64,000 nucleotides of DNA from CAZBUK01 sp964495085 (lineage in GTDB: Bacteria > Bacteroidota > Ignavibacteria > T3Sed10-11). The notes beneath the pieces were generated by a model. That model was given only the letters and a program-made list of their open reading frames with translations. It searched no databases and was not told the DNA's origin. This document shows, one piece after another, positions 34,540 through 43,389 of the stretch (position 1 is the stretch's first letter; each line of letters starts with the position of its first letter). A program made the position numbers and the translations under genes. The DNA lies in the NCBI GenBank assembly GCA_964495085.1, contig CAZBUK010000009.1, positions 4,264 to 68,263 of the forward strand. Reading direction: 5' to 3'.

Positions 34540-35787
34540 TCAGTGAATCATCCCTCCCGCCTGATCGAGAATCTTTCTCATCTCCCGGTATCGTTTGATC
34601 TTTCCCTCTATACTGGAGACGAGCATTTCTTCGGAGCAGGGCTTCGTAATATAGTCGTCGGCTCCTAATTTCTTACCAACCTGAATGATATGCTCTTCGT
34701 CAAGACCGCTCATGAATATGACAGGTACGAAACGGAGCTGCTGAATTTCACGGATCCGCTCGTACATCGTAAAACCGCTTATGGAGGGTTTCGGAAAAGT
34801 GATGTCCAATAGGATCAGGTCGGGGACCGTGCGGTCCAGTATCGCAAGCGCTCCCTCGGGACTCGAGGCGGAGAACGGTGCATACCCCTCTTCTCTGAGG
34901 ATCGATTTGATGATCTTCACGAGTTCGACGTCGTCATCGATGATCATAATATTGCCTTTTATCTTCAACCCGTGAATCTCGAACATGATGCGGGCTTCGA
35001 TCATCAAATGCTCATTGATACTGATCTCATACCGGTCGCGCAGTTCCTCAAGAGCGACGGCTCCTGTCGGGGTTATGAGCCCGTCCTGCCATGCCTCTTT
35101 GACGGCATTTACATACGAAAGTAGCTTGACCGATCGTTCCAACTCCTGGTGCCGCTCTTCCGGGATGTCGAGCGCGATCCGGAGTTTTTCGAGCCCGCGT
35201 CTCTCGGTATCCCCGATACTTCCCGACTTCCAGAGAGCCCCGAGGGCACGCTTGTATTTCTGTTCGTTTTCTTCCCTCTCAGACGTAGTGCTCTCCGTCT
35301 GCTTCGGCACCGGGACCGCCTGAACCTCAGAATTCCCGGGCGATCCGCCTCCTTTGAGCGTTTCGGCCTCTTTTGAGATTATATCCTCTACAAACCTGCG
35401 CTGTGCTTCGAGCGATAGTTTTTGGCGGGTTTCGGAAGATTTCAGAAGCGGAGATGCTTCCTTCTGTATCTTTTCCTCTTCCGGCTTATTTGCGTCGGTT
35501 TCTTCGGGGGGGACATCCTTCGGTGTATGGGATTCCGTTACCTGCTCCCGTTCCGGTGCAGTAGAGACCTCTTTTTGTTCGCCGCTCCCCGTATCCCGTT
35601 GCCGGAATACCTCAATGCGATTAAGATATGCCTGTGCGTATATATTATCCTTATCCAGAAGGAATACCTGCTCGACTTGTTCAGTGGCCTTTTGGAATTC
35701 CCCCGCAAGGACGTAGCGGTCGGCTGTCTTCAATAACTCGCTGACTCGTTTTAATCGTTCGGTGGGGGAAAGGTCGGTGCTGCTCAT
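34540..35787 (-). CDS. C-terminal receiver protein with N-terminal TPR-like and disordered region
   Basis: 415 aa. Residues 1-60 look like a TPR pair (LKTADRYVLAGEFQKATEQVEQVFLLDKDN in part). About 65-190 is charged and low-complexity, probably disordered. Two helical modules follow (ALGALWKSGSIGDTERRGLEKLR in part and NAVKEAWQDGLITPTGAVALEEL in part), resembling each other. The last 120 residues form a receiver domain (IMIIDDDVEL, LILLDITFP with Asp, FMSG, ADDYITKPC). No output domain is present, so it probably acts by protein contacts. The receiver at the C terminus is the reverse of the usual order. Confidence 0.75.
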   Translation of the reverse strand: MSSTDLSPTERLKRVSELLKTADRYVLAGEFQKATEQVEQVFLLDKDNIYAQAYLNRIEVFRQRDTGSGEQKEVSTAPEREQVTESHTPKDVPPEETDANKPEEEKIQKEASPLLKSSETRQKLSLEAQRRFVEDIISKEAETLKGGGSPGNSEVQAVPVPKQTESTTSEREENEQKYKRALGALWKSGSIGDTERRGLEKLRIALDIPEERHQELERSVKLLSYVNAVKEAWQDGLITPTGAVALEELRDRYEISINEHLMIEARIMFEIHGLKIKGNIMIIDDDVELVKIIKSILREEGYAPFSASSPEGALAILDRTVPDLILLDITFPKPSISGFTMYERIREIQQLRFVPVIFMSGLDEEHIIQVGKKLGADDYITKPCSEEMLVSSIEGKIKRYREMRKILDQAGGMIH

Positions 35788-35900
35788 AGAATTACATCAG
35801 GTATTAATATCCAAATCTCCATTTCCGGAATTACGTGCATAACAGCCCAATTTTTAAGTTACATGGAAAACGAATGAATAGCAAGGAAGGATATCATACA

Positions 35901-36330
35901 GAATGGACAACGGATTAAGCGGATTAAACGGATGTTAGAATGGATTTAAAAACAGTTTGATGCGGTTCTGAAGCGAATAAGTGGGGTGAGGCAGAAATTA
36001 TCCTGAATCCGGGTACCCGCGAATGGACAACGGATTAAACGGATTAAACGGATGTTAGAATGGATTTAAAAGCAGTTTGATGCGGTTCTGAAGCGAATAA
36101 GTGGGGTGAGGCAGAAATTATCCTGAANNNNNNNNNNNNNNNNNNNNNNNNNNNNNNNNNNNNNNNNNNNNNNNNNNNNNNNNNNNNNNNNNNNNNNNNN
36201 NNNNNNNNNNNNNNNNNNNNNNNNNNNTCCGGGTACCCGCGAATAGACAACGGATTAAACGGATGTTAGCTCATTTGGAGCAATAGTTCAACCCGGGTCT
36301 GTAGCACATATAATTACGGGGTGAAGGTGT
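35901..36330. repeat. 120-bp tandem repeat array interrupted by an assembly gap
   Basis: Unit 1 is 35901-36020. Unit 2 starts at 36021 and is nearly identical (two differences seen) until the N run at 36128. The last 13 bases of a unit reappear at 36228-36240, and a diverged third copy runs from 36241 to about 36330. Each unit opens with GAATGGACAACGGATTAA, has short CGGATTAAA sub-repeats, and ends with the palindrome CGGGTACCCG. The copy number is unknown because the gap falls inside the array. Confidence 0.9.
36128..36227. other. Assembly gap of exactly 100 N
   Basis: One hundred Ns, the conventional size for a gap of unknown length. Sequence on both sides belongs to the 120-bp repeat, so the assembler probably failed because of it. 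Confidence 0.98.
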
Positions 36331-36344
36331 ACCGCGAGTTTTAT

Positions 36345-36989
36345 TTAGACCGCCAGAATCGCATCAATCCGCCGTTTGTCGATTCTACGGATAAGGCCGA
36401 TAACGGTACCGATGATCTTCAATTGTTCCGAATGTGTATTAATAATGATTGAGCTATATTTCTTATTCTCCGGTTTCAGCATAACGGTACCGTTTTCGCG
36501 ATAATAGCGCTTAACCGTCGGTTCGCCGTTGACGAGCGCAACAACTATTTCACCGTTTTGGGGATTTTTTGTAGGATCCACAAAAACGAGATCTCCTTCA
36601 TACAATGCGGCATCCCGCATGCTGTCTCCGCGTATATAGAGTCCGAAAACATTTGGCGGTGCGGAGATATACCGTTTCAATTCGAAGTTATCGACTATGT
36701 TTTCATCAGAGAGGAACGGATAACCTGCCGGCACCGTACCAAAGATCGGTATCGACCATGGCTTCGGTCCGATTATCTCGATTCCCCGTGCAATGTTCGG
36801 ATGCTTCTTTATGAATCCCTTCTTGACGAGCGCATTGATATGTACTATCATGCTCGATACATGCCTGTATCCCAAACCTTCAGCAATTTCTGCCAGTGTC
36901 GGCGACATATTCGCGCGATTGAGATAACCGACGATCCAGTCATAGACTCTCTGTTGAGCCCCGGTCAGCTTCACATCTTTCTGTTTCAT
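36345..36989 (-). CDS. lexA: LexA repressor
   Basis: 214 aa from the ATG at 36989 (MKQKDVKLTGAQQRVYDWI). The SOS master repressor. The N-terminal winged helix has SPTLAEIAEGLGYRHVSSM. The autoproteolysis site is Ala-Gly in GTVPAGYPF (about 88), the catalytic Ser is in YIRGDSM (about 126), and the Lys is in GEPTVKRYY. A 9-8-9 palindrome lies 22 bases upstream, consistent with autoregulation. The upstream frame to 37052 would cover this operator and is not used. Confidence 0.93.
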   Translation of the reverse strand: MKQKDVKLTGAQQRVYDWIVGYLNRANMSPTLAEIAEGLGYRHVSSMIVHINALVKKGFIKKHPNIARGIEIIGPKPWSIPIFGTVPAGYPFLSDENIVDNFELKRYISAPPNVFGLYIRGDSMRDAALYEGDLVFVDPTKNPQNGEIVVALVNGEPTVKRYYRENGTVMLKPENKKYSSIIINTHSEQLKIIGTVIGLIRRIDKRRIDAILAV

Positions 36990-37011
36990 AACGTATCCCT
37001 GATATATATTA

Positions 37012-37037
37012 TTATACCGTACAATTATACGGTATAA
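37012..37037. promoter_or_regulatory. LexA operator upstream of lexA
   Basis: TTATACCGT (37012-37020), 8 bases, ACGGTATAA (37029-37037): a perfect inverted repeat. It is placed 22 bases before the lexA ATG. The core is ACCGT-N8-ACGGT, and the same design recurs at 46097 and, imperfectly, at 53104. Confidence 0.8.
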
Positions 37038-37178
37038 CTTCCCAAAAGTCAAGATCCAGTGTTATAAAATCAGTACATTGTCAAAAAAACGAGAATTAAT
37101 TGTAAATAATTCATTCTCTTCGTATATTTCATTTTTTCCGCATATTTCTCAAATTATTCAATTTCCGGCCTTAATCAA

Positions 37179-37874
37179 GTGAATTCAATTCGACCTTCCC
37201 CCAGAAACTACCGGGGCATTATTTTCGATATGGACGGTACGCTCACCAGCACGAATGAGCTGATCTTCGATACATTTAACTACATTTCGATGAAATATCT
37301 GAACAAACCTTTAACACCGCATGAAATAACGGCGATGTTCGGACCCCCCGAGGATGCAGCACTGCGTAAGTTATTACCGGACGAAACTGCAGAGCAGGCG
37401 ATCGAGGATTTCTACCGATACTACGAAGAACATCACGAATCGAAGGCGCAGCTCTACCCCGGCATGTCGGACACCCTGTCGAAACTTTATGCGCAAGACC
37501 GCATACTTGCTCTATTTACCGGGAAAGGCAGGACAACCACCGAGATTACCCTCAAAGTTCTCGGCATCGGAGATTATTTCTCGCAGGTAATCACCGGACA
37601 TGATGTACGGAAGCATAAACCGTCCGGCGAAGGTATACGGATGATACTCGCCCGATTCGATTTGCGACCATCGGAGACCGTTATGATCGGCGATTCGGTC
37701 GCCGATGTGAAGGCCTCGGCCGAAGCTGGAGTGGATGCGGCTGCCGTTCTCTGGGATTCGTACGGGTATGAGAAAATGCTTACACTGGAGACAACATACC
37801 GCTTTCATACGCTGGATGAATTCCATGGATGGATCGACCGGATGATTCGGAACGGGTCGGCCGGACAAGCATAG
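37179..37874 (+). CDS. HAD-superfamily phosphatase, phosphoglycolate phosphatase-like
   Basis: 231 aa, GTG start at 37179. HAD subfamily IA: motif I IIFDMDGTLTSTNEL (about 14-28), motif II LFTGKGRTT (about 112), a Lys in HKPSGEGIR, and motif IV MIGDSVADVKASAEAGVD (about 170). The helical cap follows motif I. It probably hydrolyses a small phosphate ester such as phosphoglycolate. It lies 12 bases ahead of the Gfo/Idh gene. Confidence 0.85.
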   Translation: MNSIRPSPRNYRGIIFDMDGTLTSTNELIFDTFNYISMKYLNKPLTPHEITAMFGPPEDAALRKLLPDETAEQAIEDFYRYYEEHHESKAQLYPGMSDTLSKLYAQDRILALFTGKGRTTTEITLKVLGIGDYFSQVITGHDVRKHKPSGEGIRMILARFDLRPSETVMIGDSVADVKASAEAGVDAAAVLWDSYGYEKMLTLETTYRFHTLDEFHGWIDRMIRNGSAGQA

Positions 37875-37886
37875 AACGGAGAAATA

Positions 37887-38882
37887 ATGGACAAAATAAA
37901 AGTCGGGGTGGTAGGTGTCGGACATCTTGGAAATCTACATGCGAAAATGTACAGCACCCTCTCGGTCGCCGAATTCGTCGGCATATTCGATATCGATGCC
38001 GCGAAGGCAGATCAAGTGGCGCAGCAATACCAGGTCAGGAAATGCAGCTCGCTCGATGAATTGCTGGAAACGGTAGATGCGGTCAGCGTCGTAACGCCGA
38101 CGAGCAACCATTACGAAACCGCCGCACACGCGTTGGAGTCGGGGAAGCATGTATTCATTGAAAAGCCCATTACACATGATGTCGAGAGCGCTGACGCCCT
38201 CATACGGCTTGCCGATGAGAAGAAACTGATCGTCCAGGTCGGCCATATCGAGCGTTTCAATCCGGCTTTGATGGCGTTACAATCGAGCGATCTGAATCCG
38301 ATGTTTATTGAATCCCACAGACTCGCACAATTCAATCCACGTGGAACTGACGTTGCCGTGGTCCTCGACCTGATGATACATGACCTCGATATCATTCTGA
38401 GTCTCATCAAGGCTCCCGTCAAACGGGTGGATGCCAGCGGCGTCGCGGTCGTCTCCGATACCATAGATATTGCCAATACACGCATCCAGTTCGAGAACGG
38501 TGCAGTCGCAAATATCACGGCGAGCAGGATATCCCAGAAGAAGATGCGGAAGATGAGAATTTTCCAGCGGGATACGTATATCACGATCGACTTTCTGCAG
38601 GGACTGGCGGAAATGTACCGGCTCTACAGCGACGGCGAAGAGCAGCCTGCATTGACCATGCTGCTCGGTGAAATCGGCACGGGTAATCAAAAGAAAAAGA
38701 TCGTTTACCAGCGGCCGGAGACACCCGACATTAATGCGCTCCAGTATGAACTCGAGCAATTTATACGCTCCGTAGAGACAGGCTCGATCCCGATCGTATC
38801 GGCGCGCGACGGAAAAAAAGCGCTGGTAGTTGCCCTGGACATAATAGAAAAAATTCAGGGACAAATCGTGCCGTGGCAATAA
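37887..38882 (+). CDS. Gfo/Idh/MocA-family oxidoreductase
   Basis: 331 aa. The N-terminal Rossmann domain has VGVVGVGHLGNLHAKMYS (about 5-22), then VVTPTSNHYETAAHALESGKHVFIEKPIT (in part FIEKPIT, the EKP signature, about 91). The C-terminal domain is beta-rich. It is probably an NAD(P)-dependent sugar or inositol dehydrogenase; the substrate is unknown. It overlaps cca by 10 bases. Confidence 0.88.
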   Translation: MDKIKVGVVGVGHLGNLHAKMYSTLSVAEFVGIFDIDAAKADQVAQQYQVRKCSSLDELLETVDAVSVVTPTSNHYETAAHALESGKHVFIEKPITHDVESADALIRLADEKKLIVQVGHIERFNPALMALQSSDLNPMFIESHRLAQFNPRGTDVAVVLDLMIHDLDIILSLIKAPVKRVDASGVAVVSDTIDIANTRIQFENGAVANITASRISQKKMRKMRIFQRDTYITIDFLQGLAEMYRLYSDGEEQPALTMLLGEIGTGNQKKKIVYQRPETPDINALQYELEQFIRSVETGSIPIVSARDGKKALVVALDIIEKIQGQIVPWQ

Positions 38883-40327
38883 ATAAAACGGACAGAGTTA
38901 GAAAACGCAGCATCAGACTGCGCCTCCCCGGGGATCCTCTCCTCCAGGTCTTGAGCGACCTGTCGCGCGATTTACAAACTCCCCTCTACCTCGTCGGGGG
39001 ATACGTACGCGACCTCCTGCTTCACCGCGAAGTAAAAGACATCGACATCATGGCGGCCGGAAGCGGTATCGCAGCTGCACGGGCGTTCGCCGAAAAAATC
39101 GGAGCGAGGAACGTCGTCACGTACGAGAAATTCGGCACCGCAATGGTAAAGTCGGACGACCGCATGATAGAATTCGTCGGCGCACGTAAAGAAAAATATC
39201 TCACGCAAACACGCAGACCTCAGGTGGAGTCCGCAACCGTTGACGAGGATCTCTCGCGCAGAGATTTTACCGTTAATGCGATCGCGGTAGCCCTGCATCC
39301 CGAAGAATACGGAAAACTGCTCGACCCCTTCAACGGGAGAGCCGACCTGAAGCGGAAACTGCTGCGGACACCGCTCGATCCCGACGAAACCTTCGACGAC
39401 GATCCGCTTCGTATGATGCGCGCGATACGCTTCGCAGCGCAATTGGGATTTTCTATCGAGAAGCATACCTACGAGGGAATCAGGCGGAACCGGGACCGGA
39501 TCGGCATCGTATCTCAGGAGCGTATCACCGACGAACTGATGAAGATTCTAGCCTCGGAGAAACCCTCGATCGGTCTATCGGCAATGTTCGATACGGGCTT
39601 GCTGCATATCGTCTTTCCGGAGCTTGCTTCGCTGAAAGGCGTCGACCAGACCTACGAGCACCACCACAAGGATGTGTTCAACCACACGCTCGAGGTCGTA
39701 GACAACATCTCCCCCGATACCGGCGACATCTCCCTCCGGATCGCAGCGCTGCTGCATGATATCGCAAAACCGAAGACGAAGCAATATCATCCGAAACAAG
39801 GCTGGACATTTCACGGCCATGAGGAGCTGGGGGCGCGAATGGTTAAATCGATCTTCAGGAAGCTGAAGCTTCCGTCCGAGCGTATACAGTATATCGAGTC
39901 GCTGATCAGCCTGCATCTCCGGCCCATGGCGCTCGTCGATGAAGGCGTCACCGATTCTGCCGTCAGGCGGCTCCTCTTCGAAGCAGGAGAGCATATCGAC
40001 GACCTCATGAAACTCTGCAGAGCCGACATTACCTCGAAGAATCCCCGACGGGTGCGGCGCTATCTCAACAATTATAACCGGCTCATTCAGAGGATGAAGG
40101 AGGTTGAAGAGAAGGACAAACTCAGGAACTGGCAGCCTCCCGTCCGCGGCGACGAAATTATGCAGCGATTCGGCCTGTCGCCGGGCAAGCTGGTCGGACT
40201 GCTCAAGAAGTCCCTGGAAGACGCAATCCTCGACGGAGTCATACCGAATGAATACGATGCAGCGATAACATATTTAGATCAGGTGAAGGATAAAATTATA
40301 CGTGAGTACGAAGCACGGAAAAAGTAA
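38873..40327 (+). CDS. cca: CCA tRNA nucleotidyltransferase / poly(A) polymerase-family protein with HD domain
   Basis: 484 aa, GTG start at 38873, overlapping the previous gene. The nucleotidyltransferase head is LVGGYVRDLLLHREVKDIDIM (in part GGYVRD...KDIDIM, about 42-60), followed by VDEDLSRRDFTVNAIAV and the second region DDDPLRMMRAIRFAAQLGF. An HD phosphohydrolase domain is present (LRIAALLHDIAKPKT, about 288), with HGHEELGARMV. It adds or repairs the CCA end of tRNAs. A poly(A) polymerase cannot be excluded. Confidence 0.92.
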   Translation: MAINKTDRVRKRSIRLRLPGDPLLQVLSDLSRDLQTPLYLVGGYVRDLLLHREVKDIDIMAAGSGIAAARAFAEKIGARNVVTYEKFGTAMVKSDDRMIEFVGARKEKYLTQTRRPQVESATVDEDLSRRDFTVNAIAVALHPEEYGKLLDPFNGRADLKRKLLRTPLDPDETFDDDPLRMMRAIRFAAQLGFSIEKHTYEGIRRNRDRIGIVSQERITDELMKILASEKPSIGLSAMFDTGLLHIVFPELASLKGVDQTYEHHHKDVFNHTLEVVDNISPDTGDISLRIAALLHDIAKPKTKQYHPKQGWTFHGHEELGARMVKSIFRKLKLPSERIQYIESLISLHLRPMALVDEGVTDSAVRRLLFEAGEHIDDLMKLCRADITSKNPRRVRRYLNNYNRLIQRMKEVEEKDKLRNWQPPVRGDEIMQRFGLSPGKLVGLLKKSLEDAILDGVIPNEYDAAITYLDQVKDKIIREYEARKK

Positions 40328-40356
40328 TGGTTCCGGACCCGGCATTATGGTTTGCA

Positions 40357-42513
40357 TTAAAATATATGGCCGAAGTTGAAGTATATGCCGGTCGTCTCCC
40401 TGCCGGTTCCGACATCGACTCGCACCAGAAAGGTATCGAAATAATAACGTAAACCGAACGCGGGATTCCATTTCCAGCCGGCAGTGGTTATCTCTCTTCG
40501 AGTATTCACAACCCGCCCGGCGTCGATGCCGGCAATACCGCCGATTCGTTTATAGATCGGGAAACGCAATTCCGCATTGATCAGCATAGACATCCGGTCG
40601 AGAAACCTGTCCTGCGAATACCCGCGCAGAGTATTCCCTCCCCCGAGCGGCAGAAGCACCTGAACCGGAAGATTCTTTCCGGTGACACCGGTAACGACCG
40701 AGCGAAGCGCGAGCGTGGTCGCCGGATGAAATAAATATATATAGTGCTGAAGATTTAACCTCAGCCTGGTGAAGCTTACACTCCCGAAACCGGTCCCCGG
40801 TACAGATTCGAACTCCCCCTGCAGAACGGATCCACGGGAGGGATTGATAAAATTATTCCGGGAGTCGAAACGCAAGGTACCGAGCACGGAAACATACCGG
40901 ACTGTCCCCGCACTTTCAGCCGTTGAGGAGCGCACAAGTCGACTCTCCTCCTCGAAATTGAAGTTCCTCACTGAGACGTATCGAAGTCCGACCTGCCCGA
41001 CCAGACTTCGCAGGAATCCATGCCCGAACATAAGACCGGACTCGAACGGTTCGCGTGTATACGACTCCCGGTCGTCATACCGCGATGCATTCCCGATCCC
41101 AAAATAATTGTTCCGAATATATTTATCATAATCGACTATCAGATCGAACGACACAGGATAGATCTTCCCCTGGCGAAGTTCGAAATCCGGGACCGAGAAT
41201 ACCAGACGATACCAACGTTCTCCCTTTGTGCTGTTGAATGCAACCAGGTCGAGAGATTCACGCTTGCCCAACAGATTGAGTGCAAACGCTTTTGCGCCGT
41301 ACCCGAAGCCGATATCGGTGTCGAACATCAATATCGGGAGAGGTTCGAATTTCTTTTTCGGTTCGCGGGGAAGCCGGTCCGACCGGTCGGGCGCTTCTGC
41401 GATTGCACCGGCGAATGATATCTCGGACAGCACACCGAAATGATCCGACGCCTGCAATCCGTCTACGTATTCATCGAGCACGATCCGGCTCCCGATAACG
41501 TCCGATTTTCTGAAGTGTGCGCTCAGAAAAATGTAGTCGATGCGTCTCGATACCGTATCGTATAGCGCTTTGGTATATTCCCAGCTATGATCCGGCAAAT
41601 TTAAAACATCATCGCCGACGTTTATGTATAATCTGATGTTATCGTTGCGGCGGTAGTCCCAGGTATACCCGGTGCTGCCAGCTGCTACTTCATAGGCATC
41701 GATGAACAGATCCCCCTCCGTTATAGATCGGATGGCGGAATCCTGCGGTGCGGCGTTAAAATCTCCTGCGAGAATAATCGGGAGATCCGGGGGCAGCGAC
41801 CTGATCCTTTCCAGCAGCCGAATCGTCTCTTTCCGGTTCCGTTCGATCGATTCCTCCCATCGTTTCGGTAATAACGACTTTGTTTCTCCGGACGCTCCCG
41901 GCGGGAGGGTAAACTGCTCCGGACTCTGTACGGGAGCTGCGTGCAAGTGCGCGTTGACGAGCAGGATCGCCTTTCCCTTTACCGAAATCCTCCCTGCGAG
42001 GGCCAGCGTGGATTCGTTGAAATGCATAGATATATAGTCGCCGTGCAGTCCGAACATACCCGAGAGTTTCCAGGCATCGGCGAATTCGAGATTGAACTCC
42101 GGCCGTGCGAGAATGACCAGACCCTCTCTGAAATTTACGGGAAAGCCGATCGGCCCGAATTTTAATCCCGCATTGACGACGTGGTGAACGGCGGTCATAC
42201 CCAGGTCGCGAGAGAGGGAGCGCGTATATTGCCGGATGCGGTTGGCTTCCTGGATGAATACGATATCCGGGTCAAGCGCCCGAATCTGGACTATGAGAGA
42301 AGCATAACGCCGCATACGGCGGTCTTCATCTTCATACTCGCCGAACTTAAATACACCCAGATAGTCCAATCCGGACCAGGCATTTATCGTAAGAATCCGC
42401 AGCGTATCCCGGTCTTCCGTTTTTGATGATACGGCCATCAGCGGTATAAGATACCCGATGATCAGAATGAGAGGGTACCTGAATGTATGAACGAAATGCC
42501 GGTATGAGCGCAT
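40357..42513 (-). CDS. EEP phosphodiesterase fused to an Omp85-type outer-membrane barrel
   Basis: 718 aa. Signal peptide (residues 1-30, FRYPLILIIGYLIPLMAVSS). Residues 37-365 are an endonuclease/exonuclease/phosphatase domain with a full catalytic set: ILTINAWSG (N44), VFIQEANR (E89), VNAHLH (N187, H189), LAGDFNA (D251, N253), RRIDYIF (D326) and ASDHFG (D357, H358). A proline-rich linker leads to a D15/BamA-like barrel (about 392-718) with GGGNTLRGY (624-632) and a C-terminal Phe. No POTRA domain is seen. Such a fusion is analogous to patatin-barrel (type Vd) proteins. Possible substrates are phospholipids or nucleic acids. Confidence 0.82.
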   Translation of the reverse strand: MRSYRHFVHTFRYPLILIIGYLIPLMAVSSKTEDRDTLRILTINAWSGLDYLGVFKFGEYEDEDRRMRRYASLIVQIRALDPDIVFIQEANRIRQYTRSLSRDLGMTAVHHVVNAGLKFGPIGFPVNFREGLVILARPEFNLEFADAWKLSGMFGLHGDYISMHFNESTLALAGRISVKGKAILLVNAHLHAAPVQSPEQFTLPPGASGETKSLLPKRWEESIERNRKETIRLLERIRSLPPDLPIILAGDFNAAPQDSAIRSITEGDLFIDAYEVAAGSTGYTWDYRRNDNIRLYINVGDDVLNLPDHSWEYTKALYDTVSRRIDYIFLSAHFRKSDVIGSRIVLDEYVDGLQASDHFGVLSEISFAGAIAEAPDRSDRLPREPKKKFEPLPILMFDTDIGFGYGAKAFALNLLGKRESLDLVAFNSTKGERWYRLVFSVPDFELRQGKIYPVSFDLIVDYDKYIRNNYFGIGNASRYDDRESYTREPFESGLMFGHGFLRSLVGQVGLRYVSVRNFNFEEESRLVRSSTAESAGTVRYVSVLGTLRFDSRNNFINPSRGSVLQGEFESVPGTGFGSVSFTRLRLNLQHYIYLFHPATTLALRSVVTGVTGKNLPVQVLLPLGGGNTLRGYSQDRFLDRMSMLINAELRFPIYKRIGGIAGIDAGRVVNTRREITTAGWKWNPAFGLRYYFDTFLVRVDVGTGRETTGIYFNFGHIF

Positions 42514-42672
42514 CCTTACACACCTATGAAATTCTTTGGAGTGATAAAGTTATTCTCGTGATAAAGTAAGGATTTGCCTGCTCCGGTTTGTCACAGAATT
42601 GTAAAAAAACCGGGAGGCGAATGGAGGACGGATAATACGGATCGGCGAGTGGGCAGGGTACCGGTGAAGCGA

Positions 42673-43353
42673 TTATTTGATAAATCTATACCCTGCAGTA
42701 TGTACGGTAACAAGATGTTTCGGCTGCGAGGGATCGTCCTCGATTTTTTTGCGCAGGGATAGAATGTAGTTGTCTACCGTCCGAGTCGTGGGAAAAACAT
42801 CGTAGCCCCATACGTCGTTGAGGAGGCTGTTCCGTGTAACGACTTCCCCTTCCCGCTGGGCAAAATATTTCAGAATCTCGAATTCCCTGGTTGAGAGATC
42901 CAGCGATTTGCCCCGTTTCTTTGCCTCCTGTTTTTTAAAGTTGATGAATACCTTTCCGAAGCTGAACTCTTCCAGTTCCTTTTTAATTTGTCCCTTCCGC
43001 CGCAGGAGCGCCTTAATCCGTGCATGCAGTTCGCGGAGGCTGAAGGGTTTGGTCACATAGTCGTCTGCGCCGAGCTCGAGTCCGACCACCTTATCCGTTT
43101 CGTGTTTTTTGCTTGTGAGCATGAGGATCGGCGTCTGAATCTCTTTGGTCCGTAATTCCCTGCATATATCCTGGCCGTTTTTCCCCGGAAGCATGATATC
43201 GAGGATGATCAGGTCGATATTTTCGCGTTGCGCCATGAGAAATCCTTTTTCGCCGTCGGAAACACTCAGGACCTCATAATTCTCCTGTTCGAGGGTATCC
43301 TTCAACCCTTTCAGGATCGCGGGGTCGTCTTCGATGACGAGAATACGGGGCAT
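42673..43353 (-). CDS. OmpR/PhoB-family response regulator
   Basis: 226 aa. The receiver domain has ILVIEDDPAI, the phospho-accepting Asp in LIILDIMLPGKNG (about 51), MLTSK and ADDYVTKPFSLRELHARI. The OmpR-type winged helix follows (DLSTREFEILKYFAQREG, NSLLNDVWGYDVFPTTRTVDN in part, VHTAGYRFIK). It is the partner of the PDZ-containing histidine kinase immediately upstream (36 bases) and on the same strand. Confidence 0.95.
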   Translation of the reverse strand: MPRILVIEDDPAILKGLKDTLEQENYEVLSVSDGEKGFLMAQRENIDLIILDIMLPGKNGQDICRELRTKEIQTPILMLTSKKHETDKVVGLELGADDYVTKPFSLRELHARIKALLRRKGQIKKELEEFSFGKVFINFKKQEAKKRGKSLDLSTREFEILKYFAQREGEVVTRNSLLNDVWGYDVFPTTRTVDNYILSLRKKIEDDPSQPKHLVTVHTAGYRFIK

Positions 43354-43389
43354 GATAGACCTCCTTATGGATACCGTCCGGGCATCGGG

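Noticed and set aside
35901..36330. CRISPR array
   Set aside because: The 120-base units are contiguous and have no spacers of regular length between short repeats.
42541..42620. Terminator after the response regulator gene
   Set aside because: CTCCGGTTT/AAACCGGGAG pairs imperfectly and the T-run falls inside the loop, not after the stem.
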